Positions 17,868 to 26,062 are shown, counted from the first letter of the stretch. The stretch: 64,000 bases of DNA from an uncultured Cohaesibacter sp. (GCF_963664735.1 NZ_OY761553.1:945303-1009302); one strand, 5' to 3'. The notes: a model not told the origin generated them from the sequence alone. Numbers and translations: made by a program.

Positions 17868-17933
17868 CTATCTGATAAACCTCGATATTTTATTCAAACG
17901 AGCAGACCGCAGAGCGGCTCGGGTTGGTGTATC

Positions 17934-18183
17934 GGGGACACCTGTTCTTGTTGGTGTCCCCGCAAGTGTCCCCGCGAAACTTCAATGAAACCATATACTT
18001 ATCTCTATAGTTCCACTGGTTCCACTAGGGACACCTATCTCTCTATACGCGCGCGCGTGCGCGTGACGTGAGGCTTGTTTGGTGTCCCCAGTGGAACTTT
18101 TCCGTTAAGCCTATGAATTTGCTTTGAATTGTCGGGGACACTAGGAAATTTCAGGTGTCCCCAGTGTCCCCTTTGGTGTCCCC
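17934..18183. repeat. Nine copies of GTGTCCCC in both orientations; possible origin or packaging region
   Basis: The 659-bp non-coding gap 17868-18526 holds eight perfect octamers and one 7/8 match. In GTGTCCCC orientation they are at 17954-17961, 17966-17973, 18082-18089, 18155-18162, 18164-18171 and 18176-18183. In GGGGACAC orientation they are at 17934-17941 and 18134-18141, with the degenerate AGGGACAC at 18027-18034. An inverted pair GTTCCACTGG (18010-18019) and CCAGTGGAAC (18088-18097) encloses an alternating CG tract. Such iterated motifs are typical of initiator or terminase binding sites. The neighbours (small terminase on one side, replication helicase beyond the TA pair) do not separate the two possibilities. 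Confidence 0.7.
18044..18065. other. Alternating pyrimidine-purine (Z-DNA-prone) tract
   Basis: Twenty-two consecutive bases alternate pyrimidine and purine, mostly CG steps. The tract lies centrally between the two arms of a 10-bp inverted repeat (18010-18019 and 18088-18097) in the octamer-repeat region. It could ease local unwinding, which fits an origin or regulatory region. No protein is encoded here. Confidence 0.5.
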
Positions 18184-18469
18184 GGACCCGTCAATGACGG
18201 GAACACATCCGCTGCATTTCGACGGTATCTCCATTTACCCCTGGTCAACTGTCCGCTTGGACTGGCGTGGCTTTTGCTCTTGCAAAAGGCATGACAGGAC
18301 GCGGTCTGCTTTAGACAGGAAAGGGTCAGGGTATGGAGACAAAAGTGATTATTATCGGGGCTCCTTCGGGTTCATTTCATTGGAAACGGGTCGGGGTACG
18401 GATGAGTGGTAACTGGCGGCAAAGCCCGCCTCGCATTCGTCCTATTCGATCGGGAAAGACGAAAGCACA

Positions 18470-18498
18470 TTGACATAAAAATAACTCATAGTTATATT
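18470..18498 (+). promoter_or_regulatory. Promoter with internal operator for the toxin-antitoxin pair
   Basis: TTGACA (18470-18475), a 17-base spacer and TATATT (18493-18498) form a near-consensus sigma-70 promoter 29 bases upstream of the toxin ATG. The palindrome ATAACT-CAT-AGTTAT (18481-18495) lies between and overlaps the -10 box. It is the expected binding site for autorepression by the HTH antitoxin. Confidence 0.7.
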
Positions 18499-18526
18499 TG
18501 TGACGTATTAAGGAAGCAAAGACCTC

Positions 18527-18787
18527 ATGTATCAAGTCGCCTATAAGTCGCAGGCAGTGAAGGCACTGAAGCGCGTTCAGCCCAAAAGGGCCAAGAGCAT
18601 TCAGTCTGCTATCAATAAGCTGGCAGAAGATCCTGATCGAACAGATCTGGACGTCAAGCAGCTTGCCGGAAGAGATGGTTTTAGACTGAGGGTCGGGGAT
18701 TATCGCGTCCTTTACGACAGAGACGACGAGATCCGTATCCTTTCCATCGAAAAGATCGGTCCTAGAGGCGACGTATATAAGCGTTAG
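18527..18787 (+). CDS. RelE/HigB-type toxin
   Basis: This 86-residue protein resembles RelE-superfamily mRNA interferases. It has a basic helical N-terminus (SQAVKALKRVQPKRAKSIQSA), KQLAGRDGFRLRVGDYRVLY and a C-terminal beta strand ending IGPRGDVYKR. The catalytic Arg/Lys/Tyr set typical of RelE (RLRVGDYRVLY; YKR end) is present, so it is probably active on ribosome-bound mRNA. It is expressed from its own promoter opposite to the phage early genes, ahead of the HTH antitoxin, the toxin-first HigBA order. The pair may stabilise the prophage. Confidence 0.8.
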   Translation: MYQVAYKSQAVKALKRVQPKRAKSIQSAINKLAEDPDRTDLDVKQLAGRDGFRLRVGDYRVLYDRDDEIRILSIEKIGPRGDVYKR

Positions 18788-18796
18788 GAGAGAAAG

Positions 18797-19168
18797 ATGG
18801 CTGTTCCAAATATCATTTACGACGAAGCAGGTCGTCCCTCCAAAGTGGAGCTGAGCTGGGAAGACTATCTCGCTCTTGATCCGAGTGCTGCCGATATCAC
18901 CCTGTCTGACGAAGAGCTTTACGATAAGGCCAAGGAAGAAGACGGAGAATACTTCCCTTCGAAGGTGGTTGACGCCCTGTTGAGTGGCGAGAACCCCGTT
19001 AAGGTTTATCGCAAGTATCGCGGTATTACCCAGAAACAGCTGGCCGATTCCGTCGGTGTCAAACAGGAGATGATCTCCCAGATCGAGAGCGGCAAGCGCA
19101 AAGGCTCCATCGACACGGTCAAAGCCCTTGCCGATATTCTTGGCGTAGATGTCGATGATCTGGTCTAG
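18797..19168 (+). CDS. HTH antitoxin partner of the RelE-type toxin
   Basis: This 123-residue protein has an N-terminal acidic region (residues 1-60), likely to wrap the toxin, and a C-terminal XRE-type HTH (ITQKQLADSVGVKQEMISQIESGKR, about 80-105). It starts 9 bases after the toxin stop with AGGAGAGAAAG ahead. The HTH is expected to bind the ATAACT-CAT-AGTTAT palindrome. It ends 2 bases before the stop of the convergent helicase gene. Confidence 0.8.
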   Translation: MAVPNIIYDEAGRPSKVELSWEDYLALDPSAADITLSDEELYDKAKEEDGEYFPSKVVDALLSGENPVKVYRKYRGITQKQLADSVGVKQEMISQIESGKRKGSIDTVKALADILGVDVDDLV

Positions 19169-19170
19169 CA

Positions 19171-20994
19171 TCATCCCACCTCCTCGGCATAGGCAGCAAA
19201 GGTTGTCAGGTTGATGAGCGTCACGCGTCGGGAAACACCGCCGATCTTTACCTTGTTGATCTCCTTGCGATATTCAACGATATCGAGCGGCCCCTGACGC
19301 AACGCATAGGTCCAGACCCCGTTGCCCCATGGCATGCCTTCAAACAGGCTTGTAAGGTTCGGCCCCTTGTTCGGGATCGCCAGATAGTCACTGGCCTTGT
19401 CGATCTTGTTCTGTCCCTTGGGCAATAGCCCCAGATCCACCTGAGCCAGCATTTCCCGCGTCTTGGCAACATCGAGATAGCTGTTGCCGCTGTCGAGATA
19501 TCCTTCGATCAGAGCGCCGACCGTGTGCTGCATGCCGCCACGCCAGGCATCGACGCGACTGGTCAGCAAATGCTCAAGACAGGCCTTCCAGTTCTCTTCG
19601 GCCGCTTCCTTCTCACTGAGGTTCTGCGCGTTGAGCGTATCGGCCCAACCGCTGAGATCATCAGCCCTGTAGCCAGCTTCCTCCATGCCTTCATCACCGA
19701 GGATCAGGTGCGCACAAGCCAGAAAAGTGCCATAGGTGTCCTGCCCGCGACTGTCGTGCCCACCATCGCGCAAGGTCTCGCGATAGGCTTGCCACGTCCC
19801 TTCAAAAAGGTGCCAATGGTCGATGAGCCGCCGCATGATCTTCGGTCCGGTGTGCGGATCGAGCTTTGGCGGCTCGCTCACCTTGGTTGGATCAAGCCGG
19901 TCGATCGAAATCACCGCCATGCGAGAGAGATCCTGTGGCGCAAGTGGCGGCGGGTTGATGGCCGAGAAGAGAAAAGTCGATCGCGCCTGAAACTCGACGC
20001 CGGTGTGGTCCTGCCCGCCGCGCAGCATCAGGCCACCACTCGCAGCTAGTCGCGCCAGCTTGACAACGCCGGTCACGCGCCGGTTGTCTGCTTCCGCTTC
20101 CAGCTCATCGATGGCGACAGGCAACGAGCCGTTACCCACGCGCTGATAGATACCGGCCGGTGTCGTATCCGTTGAGGAAACGAGCCCATCGCCCAATACC
20201 TGACTGACAATGCCTTGCAGGGTGGATTTGCCCACGGCCTTGTCACCGATGAGGAACATCGATGGACGCCATTCCAGCGCCCCGCCGAGCATACCGGTGC
20301 CAAGCCAGCCCAGGAACAACAGCGGATCCACGTCCGGCCGCTTCCAGTTCCAGGTCTTGAGGATCTTGAAGAGATCTCGAGCCGGATTGTCTTCAAACCC
20401 GATGGCTTCTTCCCACGGTCCATGAATGGCTGGGCGCTTGGGGTAGAAATAACGCCCCTCTTCTCCCGTCTCGATCCGTTTGCCATTGATCCAGAGGCAG
20501 TTTCCGCAATGAATGATCAGTTCGCCGTCATCGCCGCGCCATGCGCCGAGCCCGCGCACCTTCTCCACGGCATTCCATAGTCCCTTGATGGACGCCGCCG
20601 TATAGAAACTTTCGCGCACCTTTTCGGCTTTGAAGCCGGTTATGCCGTTTTCCTTGCTGTAGGCAGGCCAAGCCCAATAGGCATAGCCGATGTAACGCCC
20701 GAACAGGCGCTGGATAAACGCCTGCCCGAAGCTTGAAGGACTGACAGCCGCCAGCTGCCCCATGGCATCGATGAGGAAAATCGTGTCCCCGTCCATGCCC
20801 AAGGGCTGCACAGGGCAATCGGGCGGCAGACCAAGCCCGTCAGGCACCCAATCTCCGGGATAGTCATCACCGCGCAGATAGTCCGGCCCTTGAGGGATCG
20901 GAGCTGCTTCCTTGCGCTTTTCCTGTTCCCGCGTTACTTCCCGCAAGGCAGGCATAACCGTATCTCTGATTTGCTGGATGCCTGATGTTGCCAA
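19171..20994 (-). CDS. Phage replication helicase/ATPase (SF3- or VapE-like)
   Basis: This 607-residue protein has Walker A GDKAVGKST at about residues 248-256 and an acidic Walker B-like LPVAIDELEAEAD. A sensor-like FLFSAINPP and an Arg-containing segment (DLSRMAVISIDRLD) follow, as in AAA+/SF3 replicative helicases of phages and satellites. N-terminal residues 90-200 resemble a primase-associated region. The TTG start is supported by GAAGG 6 bases upstream. It sits with the TOPRIM primase in the early block, so the two likely form the replication module. No DNA polymerase is visible. Confidence 0.75.
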   Translation of the reverse strand: MATSGIQQIRDTVMPALREVTREQEKRKEAAPIPQGPDYLRGDDYPGDWVPDGLGLPPDCPVQPLGMDGDTIFLIDAMGQLAAVSPSSFGQAFIQRLFGRYIGYAYWAWPAYSKENGITGFKAEKVRESFYTAASIKGLWNAVEKVRGLGAWRGDDGELIIHCGNCLWINGKRIETGEEGRYFYPKRPAIHGPWEEAIGFEDNPARDLFKILKTWNWKRPDVDPLLFLGWLGTGMLGGALEWRPSMFLIGDKAVGKSTLQGIVSQVLGDGLVSSTDTTPAGIYQRVGNGSLPVAIDELEAEADNRRVTGVVKLARLAASGGLMLRGGQDHTGVEFQARSTFLFSAINPPPLAPQDLSRMAVISIDRLDPTKVSEPPKLDPHTGPKIMRRLIDHWHLFEGTWQAYRETLRDGGHDSRGQDTYGTFLACAHLILGDEGMEEAGYRADDLSGWADTLNAQNLSEKEAAEENWKACLEHLLTSRVDAWRGGMQHTVGALIEGYLDSGNSYLDVAKTREMLAQVDLGLLPKGQNKIDKASDYLAIPNKGPNLTSLFEGMPWGNGVWTYALRQGPLDIVEYRKEINKVKIGGVSRRVTLINLTTFAAYAEEVG

Positions 20995-21015
20995 GGCGCA
21001 CCTTCTTTCTGGCTT

Positions 21016-21696
21016 CTACTTGCCGTTCCGTGCGCCGCCGCGCTGCGGCTTGCCTTGATGGGCGACCGGCCGTTCCCCGATCGAAAAGATCCCGTCCTGC
21101 TCGGGGTTTGGGGTCTCAAACTCGGGGATGAAGCCATCTTCGGATGCATCCTCATGCACCATCGGTCCTTTGGCTTTGGGCATCTCGCGCATGGCTTTGA
21201 GCGCCGCCGCACGAACAGGGTCTTGCGCATTGGCCGGTTCATCGGGCGCAAAGGCCTGATCTTCCGTCTTGATCGGTGCCCTCTTCTGGCTGGTTTTTGC
21301 CAATTTCTCTTGCGCTTGCCGCTTGGAGATCGCCAGATCGACGGCCACCAGCCGACACGATTTGGCAAACAGACGATAGGCCTCTCGAACCACGAAAGGC
21401 TGGTCGTCATAGCCATTGGCAGGCGCATCATGCAGCGCCAGTTCCGCCGCTTTGCGATAGAGCTGTTCGCCATAAACATCGCCCGGCCGATCACAGATAT
21501 ATTGCGCCATGATCGCCAGATCCTCTTCGCAAGTCCGGCCCTCTTCCAGTGGCTTGAACATCCGGTAATAGAGCTGAAGTTCATCTGGTGAGCCGTCGCG
21601 CAATTGTGTCACCAGCGCCAAAGCCGCAACATGACCAACAGCGAGCGCCACCTTTGTGGCATCGATATCAAGAATGGTTTTTGTTTCATCTGACAT
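21016..21696 (-). CDS. Hypothetical phage early protein
   Basis: This protein of about 226 residues begins MSDETKTILDIDATKVALAVG. The start at 21696 follows AAGGA. A helical N-terminal half is followed by an acidic, Pro-rich tail ending in Arg/Gly-rich GKPQRGGARNGK. No domain recognised. It lies 21 bases upstream of the helicase gene in the early operon, so a replication accessory role is possible. Confidence 0.5.
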   Translation of the reverse strand: MSDETKTILDIDATKVALAVGHVAALALVTQLRDGSPDELQLYYRMFKPLEEGRTCEEDLAIMAQYICDRPGDVYGEQLYRKAAELALHDAPANGYDDQPFVVREAYRLFAKSCRLVAVDLAISKRQAQEKLAKTSQKRAPIKTEDQAFAPDEPANAQDPVRAAALKAMREMPKAKGPMVHEDASEDGFIPEFETPNPEQDGIFSIGERPVAHQGKPQRGGARNGK

Positions 21697-21730
21697 GATC
21701 ATTTCCTTGGGTTTGCGACGGGCCATGGAA

Positions 21731-22033
21731 TTAGCCGAGCGGACCGAGTTCGGTCAGATCGAGCACAAGCGGAATGGTAAAGCTGGAAAGCCCTCTTTTG
21801 CCTTCGGCGAGGATCACCACCATGGGGTCTATTTTCACGCTCTTGACGAGCGGCAAACCGAGGATCTCCATGGTCTGGCTTTTGATGTCCACCACATCGA
21901 TATAATTGATCGCGCTGTTGCGCCGGTTCTCGACCAGCGCCGTGGCAACATGGTTGTTCACCACCCATTTGTCAGGGTGCAGGCCTTTCTGGTGTGCTCG
22001 ATCCAAAGCTTCCTGAAACAGATTTCTGGGCAT
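21731..22033 (-). CDS. Hypothetical phage early protein
   Basis: This 100-residue protein (MPRNLFQEALDRAHQKGLHPD...) is mixed alpha/beta with VATALVENRRNSAINYIDVVDI. It resembles small phage proteins of unknown function. The start ATG at 22033 follows GGGGAG. It is the first early gene left of the oppositely oriented membrane gene, which separates it from the primase gene. Confidence 0.5.
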   Translation of the reverse strand: MPRNLFQEALDRAHQKGLHPDKWVVNNHVATALVENRRNSAINYIDVVDIKSQTMEILGLPLVKSVKIDPMVVILAEGKRGLSSFTIPLVLDLTELGPLG

Positions 22034-22077
22034 CACGCAGCACTCCCCGATTGGCGAGAAGATGAGAATCTGCGCAT

Positions 22078-22851
22078 ATGGGTTGTATGAGATGGATTGA
22101 AAATAATTTGGTCGGTATCTTTGCCGGAGTACTGGTTTCTGCTGCCATTGCAGGAGCGCTTTGGGTACTTGATTTGTTTAAATTTTTTACAATCGATACT
22201 GCGGCGCTTCGTGTTGGAGAATTCGAGAATTTTTGGACTATTGTAAGCTCTTTGAGTGGTTTCTTTGGCGCTCTCGTCGCATTGGCTGCGGCTTACGTCG
22301 CCGTAAAACCCGTTTATCGTCAGCTCGAAATCATGAAATTTGACAAAGAAATGAGGGAGAGAGCCGATATCGCTACGATTACCAAAGAGTTGACTGATTT
22401 TTATAACGATCTTGATCCGCTTTTGTTCGACAACAAATATGGTCAAGACCGCATGATTCCAGGAATTAAAGAATCCTCTCTTGCTCAGCTGGAATCTGCG
22501 GGGAACGCTTCTAAATATCTTTTTGTTAAAATTTATTTTTATAGTGCTTATGTAGCCAATATAATTAATGAGATACCCAATAGGGCTTCGGAAGCAAAAT
22601 TGGAATATCTTCAAGCCATTGTGAGTGCTAACGATACACTTGAGGACGATCCTTCTGCTAAAACGTTTTATGACCATATCTCTAGAGCCAGTCATGTTTT
22701 CCTCGATAGGATAAATGAAATACGAAAAACTGTTGGTCGGGCTATTGAAGAGATTGAAGACTTGACCAAAAGTAGCCATCATTCCCCCCTCAACAAATCA
22801 TTGAAATCCTTGCCCGAAGACGAGCTGACAGACGCCACCGGCAGGCCATAG
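22078..22851 (+). CDS. Two-TM membrane protein inserted in the early region
   Basis: This 257-residue protein runs opposite to all its neighbours and uses more AT-rich codons. Two hydrophobic helices are visible at about residues 11-31 (LVGIFAGVLVSAAIAGALWVL) and 50-72 (WTIVSSLSGFFGALVALAAAYVAV). A long helical, probably cytoplasmic domain of 180 residues follows. The last 72 bases overlap the end of the primase gene. I do not recognise a family. Superinfection-exclusion and abortive-infection proteins often have this form, but this is an inference. Several in-frame starts (22078, 22087) are possible. Confidence 0.6.
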   Translation: MGCMRWIENNLVGIFAGVLVSAAIAGALWVLDLFKFFTIDTAALRVGEFENFWTIVSSLSGFFGALVALAAAYVAVKPVYRQLEIMKFDKEMRERADIATITKELTDFYNDLDPLLFDNKYGQDRMIPGIKESSLAQLESAGNASKYLFVKIYFYSAYVANIINEIPNRASEAKLEYLQAIVSANDTLEDDPSAKTFYDHISRASHVFLDRINEIRKTVGRAIEEIEDLTKSSHHSPLNKSLKSLPEDELTDATGRP

Positions 22852-23876
22852 CGCTCGATCCGATCCATAGCTTTTTCAAATAGCTCTTGCGCCTGAGGCT
22901 TGTTCCAGTCGTTGTCTTTGAGCAGCAGCATTGAACCGAAGCATTTATGGATCGGCAGGTGCATGAGGTTGGGCAAAGATCCCGCCGCCAACACCCGCGC
23001 TTCCGGCACAGCCAGCGCAGCCGACAATCCATCCTCGATGCCTTCCCCCACGATCACAGGGCAAACCAGCCCCTTGTCGGCCATGGTCTTGGCGTCCATG
23101 TTGCCTTTACCCCGCGTTAGCCAAATTGCCGCGCCAGTGGTGCGCGGGAACATCAGCTTTGCCTTGCTGGGGTCGGCTACCGGAGCCTTGCCTTGCCCGT
23201 CCGGCGCAATGAAGGTGTAATGCAGCGCTTGCAGATTGCCCTCGATGTCGCGCATAGCCGAAACAATGGCGGGGAATTTGCGACCCGGTTTGGTCTTGCG
23301 CCGCTTGCTGCCTTCATAGGCATATTCGGCTTCATACCAATATTCGCAGTCTGGAATGAACCGGCAGAAGTTGATCCGGTTTTTGATCTGGTCGAGCGGA
23401 ACCCCGCGAAACCGGAAATACTCTTCGCCCACGGTGCCAGAGATCGGCACGGTGGTGGACCAGGTACGCCGCGCCCTGTCCACCATCCGCCGCTGGTTCG
23501 CCAGATCGTCTTCTTTCTGGCGGGCCTCCCGCTTTTTCACGTCTCGCATGAACTTCGCCTTTTCGGCGCGGCTCATGCTTTTCCAGCCAAGCCAATCTTC
23601 CGCCCATGCCAAGGCCTCTTTCTTGTCGAGCCCTTTGCAAAGGCAGATCAGGCCGAAAATGTCGCCCTTGACGTCATCATCCGCATAATCCTTGAAGCAG
23701 CCCTTGGCGTTACCACCAATCCAGACAACAAAGCTCCCTGCCCGCCTGTCATGGCGCACCGGACTTTTCGCCGTGTAGTTGTTGCCGCGGGCCTTGCCGT
23801 CCGGAACCAGTTCCTTGACCAGCCGCATAACGTCATCCTGAAGCGCAGCCTTTACCTCTTGCAGTCGACTAGCCAT
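22779..23876 (-). CDS. DNA primase with TOPRIM domain
   Basis: This protein of about 365 residues carries an N-terminal zinc-less region (VRHDRRAGSFVVWIGGNAKGCFKDY) typical of phage primase/helicase proteins and a C-terminal TOPRIM segment: CPVIVGEGIEDGLSAA (acidic first motif), followed by MLLLKDNDWN (DxD-like). The start at 23876 follows GGAGG and overlaps the preceding gene by 8 bases; the frame is open 120 bases further. It acts with the helicase in phage replication. Confidence 0.7.
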   Translation of the reverse strand: MASRLQEVKAALQDDVMRLVKELVPDGKARGNNYTAKSPVRHDRRAGSFVVWIGGNAKGCFKDYADDDVKGDIFGLICLCKGLDKKEALAWAEDWLGWKSMSRAEKAKFMRDVKKREARQKEDDLANQRRMVDRARRTWSTTVPISGTVGEEYFRFRGVPLDQIKNRINFCRFIPDCEYWYEAEYAYEGSKRRKTKPGRKFPAIVSAMRDIEGNLQALHYTFIAPDGQGKAPVADPSKAKLMFPRTTGAAIWLTRGKGNMDAKTMADKGLVCPVIVGEGIEDGLSAALAVPEARVLAAGSLPNLMHLPIHKCFGSMLLLKDNDWNKPQAQELFEKAMDRIERYGLPVASVSSSSGKDFNDLLRGE

Positions 23877-24495
23877 GGATGCCTCCATGAATGAGCCCCG
23901 CCATTTGATCGAGCAGATCGTCCACTTCGGGGTCGTCTCTGCTTTCCTCGATCTGGCGTAGGCTCTTTGAAACAGCTTGTTTGGAAATTCCCGCAAACCC
24001 CGCAGCCATCACCAGCGGCACGTTGAGTTCGGTCACTATGAGATAGAGCGCCCGTTGGCGGCAGAGGCTCGCCGCCGCTCTTGTCGGGCTTTGCTTGTCC
24101 TGATCTTGCGGATTGTCGGCCAGAACGAACGCAACATTTAGGCCCGCAGCATCGGCCAGCCTTGCAAGCAACATGCGGTATGCAGTGGTCGAGAGCGAAG
24201 TTTCATAAAGATCTGCCCGTCTTTGCTCCTGCTCCTTGCGAGCGATTGCCCGTTCCATGCGCCTCAGGCTTGAAGGGCGCGGCATCGCCTGCCCCGATTG
24301 CCAGCGTCGCCACTGCCTGTCGCGCACTCCGGCCAGTTCGCAGATCGAGGCGATGGAAAAGCCACTTTCAGCACAGGCAGAAGAAATTTTTGCCATCCTG
24401 TGCACAAACACGTCAAAAGATGCACCCTGTGCACTCTCGGTTGACAAAAGACCGGTCTTTTTGATTTTCCGAAAATTCTGGCTCCTGCGCCGCAT
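23869..24495 (-). CDS. HTH regulator with DnaA-like C-terminal domain
   Basis: This protein of about 208 residues has an HTH-like segment (SIASICELAGVRDRQWRRWQSG, about 50-70). A C-terminal region (SLCRQRALYLIVTELNVPL, then GISKQAVSKSLRQIEE) recalls the DnaA DNA-binding domain. It may mark the phage replication origin or regulate early genes. The ATG at 24495 is used; TTG at 24501 is the alternative. Start and stop overlap both neighbours, so the operon is compact. Confidence 0.55.
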   Translation of the reverse strand: MRRRSQNFRKIKKTGLLSTESAQGASFDVFVHRMAKISSACAESGFSIASICELAGVRDRQWRRWQSGQAMPRPSSLRRMERAIARKEQEQRRADLYETSLSTTAYRMLLARLADAAGLNVAFVLADNPQDQDKQSPTRAAASLCRQRALYLIVTELNVPLVMAAGFAGISKQAVSKSLRQIEESRDDPEVDDLLDQMAGLIHGGIHG

Positions 24496-24497
24496 GA

Positions 24498-25013
24498 TCA
24501 AAGCTCCGGCTCTGCGTCGGGCTCCCGGAGCTTCCCAAGGGAAGGCTCCTGCCGCTGCTGTTTCCGTGGATGTGGCTGGCGTACGTCATCTTCGCCTTGC
24601 GAAGATGCTGAAGGGCGTGCAGCCCGCAGAGCTTTCAGAGCGTTGGAGATGCGTTCAAGGTCCGCCTCGGCCTTGGCTTGGTCTTCCGCTGTCCGCAGAT
24701 GATTGACCCAGTCAAAGCCGGTTTGCTTCATGGCACGGAGACTGGTGTCATCCATCGCCGCTTTTAAAAGTGCCGGACCATAGGCATGCAAAAGCCGTAT
24801 GAAATGGTCCAACCGTGGTAAGGAAAGCCCAGCAAGCCACCGTTCCACGGTGCGTGGAGGAAGCTTGGCCTTGCGTCCGACTTCCTTGGCCGTGTTGTTC
24901 GGATGTTGCTCGCGCAGAAAGTCCGCCAGCCGATCCCGCAAAATGGCGTCACGGGCACAGAGCAACGTATCTTTCACCGTAGATCTGCGTTTGATGAAAA
25001 GAGGATACTTCAT
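24498..25013 (-). CDS. HTH DNA-binding protein
   Basis: This 171-residue protein contains an HTH resembling a repressor fold (NTAKEVGRKAKLPPRTVERWLAG, about 38-60). It is followed by helices and a low-complexity, Arg/Gln/Pro-rich tail. Its ATG overlaps the stop of the Cro-like gene (ATGA). It probably regulates or aids phage replication. The specific role is not visible. Confidence 0.5.
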   Translation of the reverse strand: MKYPLFIKRRSTVKDTLLCARDAILRDRLADFLREQHPNNTAKEVGRKAKLPPRTVERWLAGLSLPRLDHFIRLLHAYGPALLKAAMDDTSLRAMKQTGFDWVNHLRTAEDQAKAEADLERISNALKALRAARPSASSQGEDDVRQPHPRKQQRQEPSLGKLREPDAEPEL

Positions 25014-25219
25014 GAGGCTATCTCCCTGTTCGGGAGCCAGTCATTGGGAGTGACAGCGCCTTCGGTGAATTCAAAGATTTCTACCTGCACCGCCCAGCTG
25101 GGGGCGATACCCTGTTCGTATCGACTAACCGCTGCTTTGGTGACGCCAATTGCGTCTCCCAGTTCGGTTTGAGTTAGTCTGCGCTGTAAGCGCCAATCTT
25201 TGAGAGGGTGATTTGCCAT
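25010..25219 (-). CDS. Cro-like HTH protein
   Basis: This protein of about 69 residues has the HTH RLTQTELGDAIGVTKAAVSRYEQG. It is transcribed divergently from the repressor, the standard arrangement of a lambdoid-type switch, and leads the early operon. The start at 25219 is chosen because it gives the compact Cro size. The palindrome AAGTCAC-N7-GTGACTT starts just upstream, so repression would block its expression. The frame is open further to 25279. Confidence 0.65.
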   Translation of the reverse strand: MANHPLKDWRLQRRLTQTELGDAIGVTKAAVSRYEQGIAPSWAVQVEIFEFTEGAVTPNDWLPNREIAS

Positions 25220-25226
25220 GACACAT

Positions 25227-25247
25227 AAGTCACACATATTGTGACTT
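25227..25247. promoter_or_regulatory. Operator in the phage switch region
   Basis: The palindrome AAGTCAC (25227-25233), 7-base spacer and GTGACTT (25241-25247) lies immediately upstream of the Cro-like gene. A half-site AAGTCAC is at 25261-25267. The same arms recur in front of the 26175 gene. On the minus strand TTGACC (25254-25249) precedes the palindrome, giving a plausible -35 box. Confidence 0.65.
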
Positions 25248-25314
25248 TGGTCAAGATGTGAAGTCACAAATACGCACAACGACTGCTACGGCGCAAAGTT
25301 GCATAATTGGTGAC

Positions 25315-25638
25315 ATGACAAAAAGATACGGAAAGTCAGCAGGAGAGCTTCAACGGTGGTATTTGCGCGAATGGCGCAAACATCGGGGCATGACCCAGGA
25401 GCAGCTGGCAGAAGCGATTGATAGCACCAAGCAGACCGTTTCCCGTATGGAAAGCGGCTATTCGCCGTATAATCAACCTTTTTTGGAAGCCTGCTCAGAA
25501 GCTCTTTCATGTTCAACGGCAGACCTGCTTATAGGCCCACCTGCGGATGATCAAAGACAAGAAATATTTCTGAAAATTAGGAAACTACCTAACTCTGAAT
25601 TGCCGAAAATCATTGCATTTTTAAATGCATTCTTCTGA
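25315..25638 (+). CDS. CI-like prophage repressor
   Basis: This protein of about 107 residues has an XRE HTH (GMTQEQLAEAIDSTKQTVSRMESGY) and a short hydrophobic C-terminus, without a peptidase domain. It is divergent from the Cro-like gene. The ATG at 25315 has no good Shine-Dalgarno and follows CATAAT at 25302-25307 by only 7 bases. The message may therefore be leaderless, as for lambda cI from pRM. It is the probable ligand of the repeated AGTCAC-N7-GTGACT operators. Confidence 0.65.
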   Translation: MTKRYGKSAGELQRWYLREWRKHRGMTQEQLAEAIDSTKQTVSRMESGYSPYNQPFLEACSEALSCSTADLLIGPPADDQRQEIFLKIRKLPNSELPKIIAFLNAFF

Positions 25639-25675
25639 CACTTTTGCTTCCATTCAAATTTGATTGGAGCTCGTT

Positions 25676-26062
25676 TTGTTCAATTCTATCCTCGATAATT
25701 TTGAAGCAATTTTGTTGGGTATCTATGCTCTTTTTGATCTTGTCCTAAAGTTTGTAACTTTCAGCTATGCTTCCATAATGCTGATCGGCTTTGCCTTTTT
25801 TATCGGGTTGGCCGTGTACGGCATTTTTGTAAAAGGCGTCTTTTCAACCAACTTCAGAATAACCTTGGCTTATTCCGTGGTGATGTTGGGTATCTTTCTC
25901 TACGTTCTAATCCATTTGAATGATGTTGATAGTTTTATGCAGAGAGTTAATTTGGGTGCAGGAACGTTTCTTATAGCCTTCGGGGCGGCCTTCTATATCG
26001 GTGTAAAACTTATCGGCAGGTTCTTTCCTGAAAATCCAAATGACAGAGGTAGGTGGGGTTGA
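25676..26062 (+). CDS. Small multi-spanning membrane protein
   Basis: This 128-residue hydrophobic protein has about four predicted TM segments, including ASIMLIGFAFFIGLAVYGIF and LAYSVVMLGIFLYVLI. A GGAG site lies 6 bases ahead of TTG at 25676; TTG at 25664 is in frame. It follows the repressor gene by 37 bases and so may be expressed from the lysogenic promoter. It is AT-rich. No family recognised. Lysogenic-conversion or exclusion function is conceivable. Confidence 0.5.
   Translation: MFNSILDNFEAILLGIYALFDLVLKFVTFSYASIMLIGFAFFIGLAVYGIFVKGVFSTNFRITLAYSVVMLGIFLYVLIHLNDVDSFMQRVNLGAGTFLIAFGAAFYIGVKLIGRFFPENPNDRGRWG

Noticed and set aside
17934..18183. CRISPR array
   Set aside because: Repeats are octamers in both orientations with irregular spacing; no cas genes.
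18377..19174. Minus-strand ORF of 265 codons
   Set aside because: Covers the toxin-antitoxin pair, which has promoter, ribosome-binding sites and motifs on the plus strand.
22033..22782. Minus-strand ORF opposite the two-TM gene
   Set aside because: Low-complexity shadow; the plus-strand reading has two convincing TM helices.
25249..25254. TTGACC as -35 of the Cro-like gene promoter
   Set aside because: With a 16-base spacer the -10 would be TGACTT and the start almost on the ATG; only the operator is claimed.
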